The notes beneath the pieces were generated by a model that did not search any database, was not told where the DNA came from, and was given only the letters and a program-made list of their open reading frames with translations. DNA of 64,000 bases. It comes from Phascolarctobacterium_A succinatutens_B. Its GTDB lineage: Bacteria; Bacillota; Negativicutes; Acidaminococcales; Acidaminococcaceae. Below are positions 33,054 to 41,081 of the stretch, one piece after another. Numbering within the stretch: the first letter of the stretch is position 1; every line of letters starts with the position of its first letter. A program made the translations under genes and the position numbers. The stretch is taken from positions 93,886-157,885 of the forward strand of contig NZ_CAUDZA010000002.1 of NCBI RefSeq assembly GCF_958453765.1, given 5' to 3'.

Positions 33054-34760
33054 ATGTTCAAAACATTTCTCAGCTATTATAAACCATATAAGAGCATCCT
33101 GCTCTTTCTCGTGATTGGCTCGCTGCTGCGTGCGCTGCTCGAGCTGTTCTTTCCCTATGTAGTGAAGCTGATGTTGGAACAGCAGCTGCCGCTTAAGAAT
33201 CTGCCGCTGCTTCTTAAATGGTCGGCAGCACTGCTTGCCATGTATCTGGTAAACTTTGGCATGCATTTTGGCATTATATACTGGGCGCAGTCCATGAGCT
33301 ATTCCATGGAACGTGATATGCGCCATGATTTGTTCAGCCATCTGCAGAAGCTGTCCTTCGGCTTTTATGATAAAAACAAAAGCGGGCAGCTGCTGTCACG
33401 CCTCACAAGCGATTTGAGCGAAATTAACGGCTTCGCAGGCAATGCGCCGATTGATCTTATCGTCTGCGGGCTGACGATGGGCGGCACGATGGTTATTCTT
33501 ATTTACATGAATCCTATGCTGGGCAGCCTTATTGCCTTCCTGCTTCTGGTGAAGGCAGTGCATACCGTTTTCGTCAACCTGCGCATGAAAAAGGCCTTCT
33601 TTGCCAATCGTGTGGCAATGGGCGAGGTAACGGGCAAGGCTGCGGAAAGCATTAACGGCGTGCGTCTGATCAAAGCCTTCGCGGGCGAGCGCAGCGATAT
33701 GGCGCAGTTTATGGAAAAGGCGGATGCCTATCTGACAGTATGTAAAAAATCCTTCAAAATAACATCTTATTTCGTCGGCAGTATGATTTTCTTCAGCAAC
33801 TTTATCAATGTGGCGATATTAGTCGTTGGCGGTCTGCTGATAAATCAGGGACTGATGAGCTTCGGTGAGCTGGTGGCCTTCTTCCTCTACGTGGGCCTGT
33901 TTATGAAGCCGCTGATGCAGCTTTTAGGCTTCATTCAGGTATATCAGCGCGGCATGGCAGGCTTCAAGCGTTTTTATGAGCTGCTGCAGGAAAAGCCCGA
34001 GATTATTGATGCACCGGATGCTAAAATCTGCCCGCCATGCAAGGGGAACATCACCTTTGATAACGTCAGCTTTGCCTATGCGGACGGCAGACCTGTTATC
34101 CGCAACCTTTCGCTGAGCGTGGCAGCAGGTGAAACTGTGGCCTTTGTGGGCGCTACGGGAGCAGGCAAAACAACTATCGCCAGCCTTTTGCTGCGCTTTT
34201 ACGAGCCTCAAAGCGGCAGAATTCTGCTGGACGGCTGCGATATCCGTGAATTTACGCAGGAATCACTGCGCAGGCAAATCGGCCTGGTGCAGCAGGATGT
34301 CTTTCTCTTCGGCGACAGCGTGCGCTACAACATAGCCTACGCCAAACCGGATGCGACAGCGGACGAGGTGCAGGCGGCAGCGAAGGCTGCGGCGGCGGAT
34401 GAGTTCATTCAAAAGCTGCCTGCAGGCTACGATACCGAGGTTGGTGAGCGCGGCGTGAAGCTGAGCGGCGGCCAGAAGCAGCGTTTGGCGATTGCGCGTG
34501 TCTTCCTCAAAAATCCTCCGGTAGTAGTGTTGGATGAGGCTACAAGTGCGCTCGACAATATTACGGAGCAGCAGATACAAAAGGAGCTCGACGAGCTGGC
34601 GGTAGGACGTACTACGCTGATTATTGCGCACCGTCTTTCCACTATCCGTCATGCAGACAAGATTGTGGTGCTTGACGAGGGCGCTGTTGCGGAGTGCGGC
34701 AGCCATGAGGAGCTGCTGGCGCGCAAAGGGCGTTATTATAATTTGTATCAGAAGGAGTAA
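33054..34760 (+). CDS. ABC exporter, fused membrane and ATPase domains (ABCB/MsbA-like)
   Basis: The 568-residue half-transporter has six membrane helices in residues 1-300 and an ATPase domain with Walker A GATGAGKTT, Q-loop QQDVFLFGDS, signature LSGGQKQRL, Walker B VVVLDEATSALD and switch His in IIAHRLSTIRHAD. Such exporters work as dimers and move lipids, drugs, peptides or tetrapyrroles outward. A MerR-type promoter lies upstream. The first codons (MFKTFLSYYK) recur as a broken fragment in front of the second nitrogenase-like operon, and a piece of its K-like gene lies just downstream of this exporter. Confidence 0.92.
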   Translation: MFKTFLSYYKPYKSILLFLVIGSLLRALLELFFPYVVKLMLEQQLPLKNLPLLLKWSAALLAMYLVNFGMHFGIIYWAQSMSYSMERDMRHDLFSHLQKLSFGFYDKNKSGQLLSRLTSDLSEINGFAGNAPIDLIVCGLTMGGTMVILIYMNPMLGSLIAFLLLVKAVHTVFVNLRMKKAFFANRVAMGEVTGKAAESINGVRLIKAFAGERSDMAQFMEKADAYLTVCKKSFKITSYFVGSMIFFSNFINVAILVVGGLLINQGLMSFGELVAFFLYVGLFMKPLMQLLGFIQVYQRGMAGFKRFYELLQEKPEIIDAPDAKICPPCKGNITFDNVSFAYADGRPVIRNLSLSVAAGETVAFVGATGAGKTTIASLLLRFYEPQSGRILLDGCDIREFTQESLRRQIGLVQQDVFLFGDSVRYNIAYAKPDATADEVQAAAKAAAADEFIQKLPAGYDTEVGERGVKLSGGQKQRLAIARVFLKNPPVVVLDEATSALDNITEQQIQKELDELAVGRTTLIIAHRLSTIRHADKIVVLDEGAVAECGSHEELLARKGRYYNLYQKE

Positions 34761-34771
34761 AGCAGAGGCTT

Positions 34772-34799
34772 GCGGATGCAGGCGTACTGCAGAAGATAA
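34772..34799 (+). pseudogene. Fragment of the 3' end of a nitrogenase-like K gene
   Basis: This stretch encodes RMQAYCRR plus stop, the exact C-terminus of the K-like protein at 42440-43663, and matches its DNA at all but one of 28 positions. The match continues through the intergenic bases to a shared terminator. It shows that a K-like gene once ended here. Confidence 0.8.
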
Positions 34800-34846
34800 T
34801 AAAATAAAAATAGCGCACGCTCTTAAAGTGTGCACTGAGAATACAG

Positions 34847-34888
34847 AAAACCCATGTCTTGCCGATTTCGGCGGGACATGGGTTTTTA
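34847..34888 (+). terminator. Terminator after the exporter (copy shared with 43707)
   Basis: AACCCATGTC and GACATGGGTT, with an inner TGCCGA/CGGCGG stem, are followed by TTTTT. The same hairpin occurs at 43707-43746. Confidence 0.88.
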
Positions 34889-34937
34889 GTGCTTTGTGTT
34901 TAATTTTTTATTTTGGTATTAGGCTTGCTTTACGTGC

Positions 34938-35238
34938 TTAAGCTTCTTCCTTCAGCTTCTCCACATCAGCGAGAGATAAATTTGTAAGTTCAGCGATAAC
35001 CTCGAGAGAATAGCATCCCTTAGCTAGCATACGTTTAGCAGTAGCAATGTTGGCATTTGCTTCGCCTTCAGCAAGTCCGATTTCCTTGCCTTCAGCAATG
35101 CCCTCAGCCTTGCCTTCACGTCTTTCATCTAATAAACGTGCTTCCATAAGCATAAATTCTCGCCTCACTTTCGTATCGAGTTTCAGATAGCTGATTTCAT
35201 CGTCAATCTGCTTGGTGAAATCAGTAGTTACAATGTGG
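34938..35238 (-). pseudogene. C-terminal fragment of an Rpn-family nuclease gene
   Basis: The fragment encodes about the last 95 residues of the Rpn protein encoded next to it, from NHIVTTDFTKQIDDE to KLKEEA, including the REGKAEGIAEGKE repeat tail. It joins directly to the 3' end of the complete gene, the layout of a partial tandem duplication. It lacks the nuclease domain. Confidence 0.8.
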
Positions 35239-36096
35239 TTAAGACTCTTCCTTTAGCTTCTCCACATCAGCGAGAGATAAACCGGAAAGTTCCGTGATTT
35301 CCTGCAGAGAATAGCAACCTTTAGCCAGCATGAGCTTAGCGACTTTAAGTTTATGTTCAGCTTCGCCCTTAGCAAGACCGATAGCTTCGCCTTCAGCAAT
35401 GCCCTCAGCCTTGCCTTCACGCCTCTCATCTAATAAACGTGCTTCCATAAGCATAAATTCCCGCCTCACTTTCGTATCTAATTTGAGATAGCTGATTTCA
35501 TCGTCAATCTGTTTAGTAAAATCAGTAGTTACAATGTGGTTGTTTACATAATCATAAAAGCTTTTGATGTCCTTGGAGATGTCGCCATGCGTACCCTTAG
35601 TATTCAACAGCATAGTGGTTGCTTCATCCGGAAGCTCCAGCTCCAAATTCTCCAGACAACGCTTTTTAAAGGTATAGACATAATTATCCTGTTCAAAGAA
35701 ATCAAAAACGCAGATAAAAATGATAAAGGTCGGTGGCAGCAGGTCATACGGCTGTCCCTTCTGCAGCAAATCAATATCAAGCAGCGCCTGATAATAACGG
35801 GAACGCTTGGGCAGGACGTAGGTATCCGTTTCGGGATTTTTATTGTTTTTCACCTGCATCTCCAGATTATAATGCGTGTGTTTATCGTCTGCTACGATGA
35901 TATCAAGGCGGATGCCGCGGCTGGTGTACTCAGGCTCAAGCGTCTTTTCTGCCTCCAGATAGTTGATATCCGCAATCTCAATTTGCAGCAGCTCCTCCAA
36001 CAGATGCTTGCAGATGCGCTTGCGCGACATAACTTTCTTGAAGATGAAATCGCTTTGGATAGTCAGGTTCTCAAATTTTGTTGCCAGGTCTTGCAT
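35239..36096 (-). CDS. Rpn-family recombination-promoting nuclease / PD-(D/E)XK putative transposase
   Basis: The 285-residue protein has an N-terminal PD-(D/E)XK nuclease domain (FENLTIQSDFIFKKVM; RGIRLDIIVAD with the catalytic Asp, then YNLEMQVKNN with the E-x-Q motif) and a C-terminal tail of Gly-Glu-Ala repeats (EGIAEGEAIGLAKGEAE). It then ends in a small helical domain LSGLSLADVEKLKEE. Rpn proteins promote RecA-independent recombination and form multi-copy, fast-changing families. The ATG has GAAAGGAG upstream. Degraded relatives lie at 34938, 43795 and 44069, so this is the only intact copy here. Confidence 0.88.
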   Translation of the reverse strand: MQDLATKFENLTIQSDFIFKKVMSRKRICKHLLEELLQIEIADINYLEAEKTLEPEYTSRGIRLDIIVADDKHTHYNLEMQVKNNKNPETDTYVLPKRSRYYQALLDIDLLQKGQPYDLLPPTFIIFICVFDFFEQDNYVYTFKKRCLENLELELPDEATTMLLNTKGTHGDISKDIKSFYDYVNNHIVTTDFTKQIDDEISYLKLDTKVRREFMLMEARLLDERREGKAEGIAEGEAIGLAKGEAEHKLKVAKLMLAKGCYSLQEITELSGLSLADVEKLKEES

Positions 36097-36421
36097 GGTT
36101 TTTCTCCTTTCATTTTAACACAGATGCAATAAAAAATACATAAGCAGCGCAAAAACAAAAAAGAGCAGTACCCTGGCGATTAAAAAATCGTCAGTTCGTA
36201 CTACTCTTAGAATGTACCAGATAAATGGCCTTGCTTAAGCTTCTGCAGAAAAAGTGCATCTGCAGGATATACTGCTTATTTAATTGTCCGCAGGTAAGGT
36301 TGCTGGAAGCGTAATGTTACCTGCAGTTTTGGAAGAACATGGTTTAAGTTTACTTGAAATTCAGGAGAATGTCAAGGGAAGAGGAACTTTTCCTGCGAAC
36401 ATTATACTTACTATAATCCGC

Positions 36422-37234
36422 TTATAATACGGGTACTTCTATTTTAGAAATGAAGTTGTCATGCGAATCGGTTGACCAGTAATTTCTTAATGTTTTGATA
36501 TAAATAATATTATTTGTTTTTAAATTCAGTGCTTGACAAAATTTAATTAAAAACGGTTTTGCTGTATTTACCGCGTCGGCAAAATTGGTATTAACGCAGA
36601 TTTGCAGATACAGGCCGTAAGGCTTTATGTAATTGTGCCTTTTTTTATTAGTCTTGCAGAAAACTTTGTAGGATTCCGGAGAAAAATCGGTAATTGTGTC
36701 ATTAAAAATAAAACCGCTGATACTATATTCTTTAAGCCCGTTTTGGTCGACAGCCGAATTCAGCAGGGTGGCAGCAGCTAAAAAACGTTCCTTTTGCGGT
36801 AACGAAAGCGGGATTTGCTCACTTACCAAAAAATATTCCGCTTCTCTATAGGACAAGGTAATTTCGTTCAGTTTGCAATCATTGTAGATGTTTATAGTAT
36901 TAATTTTAGATTTTATATTATCACATAATTTTGTAGTGAGTTCTATTTGCTTTGTCAATTTATGTAATTGCTTATTGAGCAGAGAAAGCGTATCTTCAGG
37001 GGTGCGGTGCTCCAAAAAATTCTTTATATCGTTAAGGTGGAAGCCCATTGTTTTCAAATCCAAAATAATTCCCAAGATGAAAAACTGTTTCAGCGAGTAC
37101 ATGCGATAACCGTTCGAATCTACATAATCAGGCTTAAACAAATCCTTTTTATCGTAGAAAATCAGCGTCTGTTTTGATATGTTATATAATTGCGCCAAGT
37201 CACTTGCGTAAAAGAAATTGCTTTTGTCTATCAT
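36422..37234 (-). CDS. MerR-family transcriptional regulator with C-terminal effector domain
   Basis: The 270-residue protein has an N-terminal winged-helix MerR domain (FYASDLAQLYNISKQTLIFYDKKDLFKPDYV and GYRMYSLKQFFILGIILDLK), a long dimerisation helix (about 85-115) and a C-terminal domain of about 150 residues in the position of the GyrI-like ligand-binding domain of BmrR-type regulators. It lacks the cysteines of metal-sensing MerR proteins. It is divergent from TonB receptor 2 across a 19-bp-spacer promoter, and a matching promoter precedes the ABC exporter, so both are likely targets. The ATG follows AGGAGAG. Confidence 0.88.
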   Translation of the reverse strand: MIDKSNFFYASDLAQLYNISKQTLIFYDKKDLFKPDYVDSNGYRMYSLKQFFILGIILDLKTMGFHLNDIKNFLEHRTPEDTLSLLNKQLHKLTKQIELTTKLCDNIKSKINTINIYNDCKLNEITLSYREAEYFLVSEQIPLSLPQKERFLAAATLLNSAVDQNGLKEYSISGFIFNDTITDFSPESYKVFCKTNKKRHNYIKPYGLYLQICVNTNFADAVNTAKPFLIKFCQALNLKTNNIIYIKTLRNYWSTDSHDNFISKIEVPVL

Positions 37235-37250
37235 TTAAAAATCTCTCCTA

Positions 37251-37294
37251 TTGACATTATAGTTACTATATGGAGTATACTGTATCATCATAAC
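37251..37294 (+). promoter_or_regulatory. MerR-type promoter of TonB receptor 2 (19-bp spacer), overlapping the MerR gene promoter
   Basis: TTGACA (37251-37256), a 19-bp spacer containing TATAGTTACTATA, TATACT (37276-37281), then TGTATCATCATAA as in the exporter promoter at 32909. On the minus strand a TATAAT (37256-37261) for the regulator gene overlaps the -35. Confidence 0.8.
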
Positions 37295-37378
37295 ATAAAC
37301 AACATAATAATGCTAGAGTATTAGCATTGAGTTAGTGCATGAGTGTATGATGAAGTTGTTAGGAGGTATTGTATTTTT

Positions 37379-39235
37379 ATGTTGAAACTGAACCGAAAAA
37401 AAGTTGCCGCTTTATTCATTATTTTGGGAATTTTGCCTCAAAGCGTAAGCTTTGCAGCAGAAAAGCTGGATCAATATAATTTGGACGAAATTGTAGTAAC
37501 AGCTTCTCAGGAGAAAATTAAGCAGGAGCTGAATACTCCTGCTACTACCGAAATTTTCACTGCGGAAGATATTAAAAACTACAACGGCAGCAACGTACAG
37601 GAAGTATTGGAATATGCTGCGGGTGCGATTGCCGCTCAACCTACCGGTGTTGGCTCTACGTTTGGTATGAGAGGTCTGACCGGCGCAAGCCGTAACCCGA
37701 CTATTCTGGTTGACGGTGTTCCTTTAAATATGCAGGGCTTCGGTAACCTGGACGCTATTCCCGTTAATGCTGTTGAAAGAATCGAAATAATCCGCGGTAC
37801 CGGCGCAGTTCTTTACGGCACCGATACCTTGACCGGTGTTATCAATATTGTTACTAAGCAGACTCCGCAAATTTCCGCAAGTGCAGGCTACGGCAGCAGA
37901 GGCAAGCGTCTGGCTACCTTGAATGTAAGCGAAGATAAATTCGCTATGGCATATACACATGACAGAATTGCGGAACGTAACTGGTATACCGCGAAGAAAA
38001 CCTCTAAAGGCATGTGGATGGAAAAACACAGTGCTATGTTAAAGTATAAGCCAAATGATAATTTATCTATGAGATATATGCTTACCGATAACCAGAACGA
38101 TTACGATAAGTTTACTGCCCTCAAAAAGACAGGCTCCAACGAAACCAATATCGTTTTCCATGATCTTAATGTAGCATACAACAACAAAGGCTTGGATGTT
38201 ACCGTATTCGGTCAGAAGCGTAAATACAAAAACAATGCTTATAACGTAGCTTACGAGCTTATGCCTAAAAAATCCCTGCGCAGAACCAGCTGGAACTATG
38301 GCGTAGATGCTAAGTATAATTTTGATATCGGCAAGTTCAACATTACTGCCGGTGCGGAAGTGGCTTTGGAAGCAGATTCTCACGGTAACGTTAAAGGCAC
38401 ATCCTTCGACCTGGATATGATTAAACGTCACAGAAAGGCTGTATATATTCAGGCTGTTGACAACATGACCGACAAAACAACCTTATCCTTCGGCGGCCGT
38501 GAAGTAATGTATGACGATATGAAGAATGAATTCCTGCCGTCCTTACAATTACTGCACAAGCTTAACAATAAGGATACCGTGTTCCTGAACGTCAACAAAT
38601 CCTTCCGTATGCCTACCATCGGTGACCAATATTCCGACAGCGATTCTATGATTTTCAATGATAACCTTGGCCCCGAAACCGGCTGGAACTATGAAATCGG
38701 CTGGAAGAAGCTGTTGTCTCCGCGTGAATTCTTAAAGGTTTCTTTGTACCATCTGGATATCAGCAACAGAATCTTTACGCAGAAAATCGACGATGACCAC
38801 AGCATGGTTGTCAATGCCAATAAATTCAAAAACACCGGCTTAGAGGTTTCCTATGAAGGCGTTTTGAGCGACCACTGGAGCTTCAAGACCTCTGTTGCAT
38901 ATTCCGATCCTAAGCAGATTGATAAACCGGGTGCCGATTTCAGAAACTGCGATGATAAGCTGCTGATTAACAGCGTTTTAGGCTATAAAAACGGCAAGCT
39001 GGCAACCAACCTGTTACATCAATATGCTGCTATGCGTTATCTGTCTTACGCACCGTATTCCGGCAATGGCATCAAGCAATATCTGAGCTTTAATGCTACC
39101 TATCAGTTCGATAAAGAAAACAGCGTGAAATTTGCTGTCAACAACATTCTGAACAGAACCGAAGAGATGGCTGCTTCCAGAGGCTGTCTGCTGCCGTACC
39201 GTGACTGGTTCATTACTTATGAAAGAACATTTTAA
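37379..39235 (+). CDS. TonB-dependent outer-membrane receptor 2
   Basis: The receptor (about 618 residues) has a signal peptide ending near SVSFAAE, a TonB box EIVVTASQ (37-44), a plug with VQEVLEYAAGAIAAQPTGVG, MRGLTGASRNPTILVDGVPL and IEIIRGTGAVLYGTDTLTGVINIVT, and a beta barrel ending in Phe (YERTF). I chose ATG 37379 because AGGAGG lies 12 bases upstream; the earlier ATG at 37343 would add a stretch that is not a signal peptide. It is driven by the MerR-type promoter and followed after 22 bases by a binding-lipoprotein gene. Its ligand is probably related to what the regulator senses. Confidence 0.93.
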   Translation: MLKLNRKKVAALFIILGILPQSVSFAAEKLDQYNLDEIVVTASQEKIKQELNTPATTEIFTAEDIKNYNGSNVQEVLEYAAGAIAAQPTGVGSTFGMRGLTGASRNPTILVDGVPLNMQGFGNLDAIPVNAVERIEIIRGTGAVLYGTDTLTGVINIVTKQTPQISASAGYGSRGKRLATLNVSEDKFAMAYTHDRIAERNWYTAKKTSKGMWMEKHSAMLKYKPNDNLSMRYMLTDNQNDYDKFTALKKTGSNETNIVFHDLNVAYNNKGLDVTVFGQKRKYKNNAYNVAYELMPKKSLRRTSWNYGVDAKYNFDIGKFNITAGAEVALEADSHGNVKGTSFDLDMIKRHRKAVYIQAVDNMTDKTTLSFGGREVMYDDMKNEFLPSLQLLHKLNNKDTVFLNVNKSFRMPTIGDQYSDSDSMIFNDNLGPETGWNYEIGWKKLLSPREFLKVSLYHLDISNRIFTQKIDDDHSMVVNANKFKNTGLEVSYEGVLSDHWSFKTSVAYSDPKQIDKPGADFRNCDDKLLINSVLGYKNGKLATNLLHQYAAMRYLSYAPYSGNGIKQYLSFNATYQFDKENSVKFAVNNILNRTEEMAASRGCLLPYRDWFITYERTF

Positions 39236-39257
39236 TAAAATGCTTTGAAGGTGAACA

Positions 39258-40178
39258 ATGAAAAAGCTGTTTCTGGTAATAATGGCATTGTCTTTATTGT
39301 TAGTCACCGGCTGTGGCAAGGAGTCCTTGTCCGCGCAGGAGCAGGGCAGCGGTTATACCGTTGTTGATGCCAGAGGCAAGAAAATAACCTTTGCATCAGC
39401 ACCTAAAAGAATAGTTTGCTTAAATTACAGCGCTACAGATATTTTGACGGACCTTATACCGACAGAACGGATAATTGCTACGGATATGTGGGCAAGGGAA
39501 GAGGATTTGTCGAACTGCTACGAAAAGCTGAAGGGCATACCTGTATGCGAAAATAATCCTGAGCAGATTATGAAATTTAAACCGGATCTTGTTATTCTGA
39601 CTGACGGCAGAGCTAACGAGCTGGCGGACACTCTTGACAGTGTCGGCATCAAGACCTGTGTCTTGCGTCAGCCCAAGACTATACAGGAAATTCCGGATTA
39701 TATTAAAATTGTGGGTGAGGTAGCAGATACTAAGGCTGCTGCCGACAGCCTGGCAGAAAAGGTTGCTGCATATCTTAAGGCTTCTGCCGGTGGACAGAAA
39801 ATCGAAAGTGTTCTGCTGATTCATCCTAACGGCGGTATCGGTCAAAAGGGCTCGATGCCTGCCAGCATCTGCGAAGCATGTAATATTGAAAATATGGCTG
39901 CAAAGTACGATTTTCCGCAGTCCTCTTATCTCAGCAAGGAACAGATTATTGCTATGAATCCCCAAAGAATAATAGTGTTGGACTGGTCCTTTGGCGGACA
40001 ACACAAAAATGCAGAGATACGCAAGGAAGAAATTTTAAATGATCCCAGCTATCAGACTGTTTCAGCCGTGCAAACCGGCAAGGTTGTTATTGTGCCGATG
40101 AAATATATGCATTGCTCCAGTCAGTATGTGATGAAAAATCTGGAAGAATTAAAACGTATTATGCGCACAACCCTATAA
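39258..40178 (+). CDS. FecB/BtuF-family substrate-binding lipoprotein (orphan)
   Basis: The 306-residue protein has a lipoprotein signal (VTGC lipobox, Cys19), then a class III binding fold: YTVVDARGKKITFASAPKRIVCLN, IMKFKPDLVILTDGRANELA and IIAMNPQRIIVLDWSF. It is co-transcribed with TonB receptor 2 and should take the receptor's ligand in the periplasm. No permease or ATPase follows; it may use the FecCD/FecE pair at 20376-22181. The number of cysteines and Met/His in the C-terminal half (CEACNIENMA, PMKYMHCSSQYVM) is notable for a metal-complex binder. Confidence 0.88.
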   Translation: MKKLFLVIMALSLLLVTGCGKESLSAQEQGSGYTVVDARGKKITFASAPKRIVCLNYSATDILTDLIPTERIIATDMWAREEDLSNCYEKLKGIPVCENNPEQIMKFKPDLVILTDGRANELADTLDSVGIKTCVLRQPKTIQEIPDYIKIVGEVADTKAAADSLAEKVAAYLKASAGGQKIESVLLIHPNGGIGQKGSMPASICEACNIENMAAKYDFPQSSYLSKEQIIAMNPQRIIVLDWSFGGQHKNAEIRKEEILNDPSYQTVSAVQTGKVVIVPMKYMHCSSQYVMKNLEELKRIMRTTL

Positions 40179-40188
40179 TAAAAAAACA

Positions 40189-40223
40189 AGCAGTGAACTA
40201 CGAAAAATAGTTCCTGCTTGTTT
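40189..40223 (+). terminator. Terminator after the orphan binding-protein gene
   Basis: AACAAGCAG and CTGCTTGTT enclose an inner TGAACTA/TAGTTC stem and are followed by TTTTTT. The operon behind it therefore needs read-through or its own promoter, which I cannot identify clearly. Confidence 0.85.
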
Positions 40224-40259
40224 TTTAGAATATGTAAATATATGGTATGGGGAAAGTTT

Positions 40260-40295
40260 ATGTTCAGAACATTTCCCGGCTATTACAAAACATAA
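40260..40295 (+). pseudogene. 5' fragment of the ABC exporter gene, now an 11-codon reading frame
   Basis: The frame MFRTFPGYYKT-stop aligns with the exporter start MFKTFLSYYKPYK at 33054, and the match extends upstream through the untranslated leader (about 40226 versus 33020). The rest of the exporter is missing; the H gene begins 12 bases after the stop. It could act as a leader peptide coupled to the H gene, but a deletion scar is simpler. Confidence 0.75.
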
Positions 40296-40307
40296 AAGGA
40301 GAAGGTT

Positions 40308-41072
40308 ATGAGAAAAATTGCAATTTACGGTAAGGGCGGTATCGGCAAATCCACCACCACCTCCAATTTATCGGCAGCACTGGCCTTAAAGGGCTACAAG
40401 GTTATGCAGGTAGGCTGTGACCCGAAGAGTGATAGTACCAAAAACCTTATGGAGGGCAAACGCATTCCGACAGTATTGGAGCAATTAAAGGAAAAGGGCG
40501 AGTCCTTGAAGCTGGAAGATATTGTTTTTGAAGGCTTCGGCGGCGTACTGTGCGTAGAGGCCGGCGGACCTACTCCGGGCATCGGCTGCGCAGGCCGCGG
40601 TATTATTTCTGCCTTTGAAAAGCTGGCAGAGTTGGAGGCCTTTGAAACCTATAAGCCTGACATCGTTATCTATGACGTATTGGGTGACGTAGTCTGCGGC
40701 GGCTTTGCTATGCCGATTCGCGGCGGCTACGCACGCGAGGTATTCATCGTATCCTCCGGCGAAATGATGGCTTTGTATGCGGCGAATAATATTGCCCAGG
40801 CAATCAAAAACTTTGGCCGTCGCGGTTATGCACGCCTGAAGGGCATCATCCTCAACGCCAAAAACATTGAGAATGAGCAGGAGTTGGTTACTAAAGCTGC
40901 GGAGGAAATCGGTACCGAGGTTGTGCAGTATGTTCCGCGCAGCGGCGACATCCAGATCGCCGAAAATCAGGGCGGTACCGTCAGCGAATTCGTCAAGGAT
41001 TCTCCAATGGTAAATGTATATAACGAGCTGGCCGAGCGTGTTCTGGAGCTCAGCGTGGACGAAGAGGAATAG
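40308..41072 (+). CDS. Nitrogenase-like iron protein (NifH/BchL/CfbC superfamily), copy 2
   Basis: This 254-residue protein is nearly identical to copy 1 at 28144, with about nine substitutions concentrated near residues 62-67, 220-225 and the C-terminal tail. The P-loop, Cys94 and Cys130 are kept. Many codons differ at third positions, so the duplication is not recent and the protein has been kept under purifying selection. An AAAAGGAGAAGG site precedes the ATG. It heads the second H-D-K operon. Whether each H serves its own D-K pair or both is unknown. Confidence 0.9.
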   Translation: MRKIAIYGKGGIGKSTTTSNLSAALALKGYKVMQVGCDPKSDSTKNLMEGKRIPTVLEQLKEKGESLKLEDIVFEGFGGVLCVEAGGPTPGIGCAGRGIISAFEKLAELEAFETYKPDIVIYDVLGDVVCGGFAMPIRGGYAREVFIVSSGEMMALYAANNIAQAIKNFGRRGYARLKGIILNAKNIENEQELVTKAAEEIGTEVVQYVPRSGDIQIAENQGGTVSEFVKDSPMVNVYNELAERVLELSVDEEE

Positions 41073-41081
41073 GAGAAAAAG

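Noticed and set aside
36097..36421. A gene between the Rpn and MerR genes
   Set aside because: The 325-base stretch has the Rpn leader with a hairpin (CTGGCGATT/AATCGTCAG near 36172) and otherwise no frame with a start, ribosome site and protein-like sequence.
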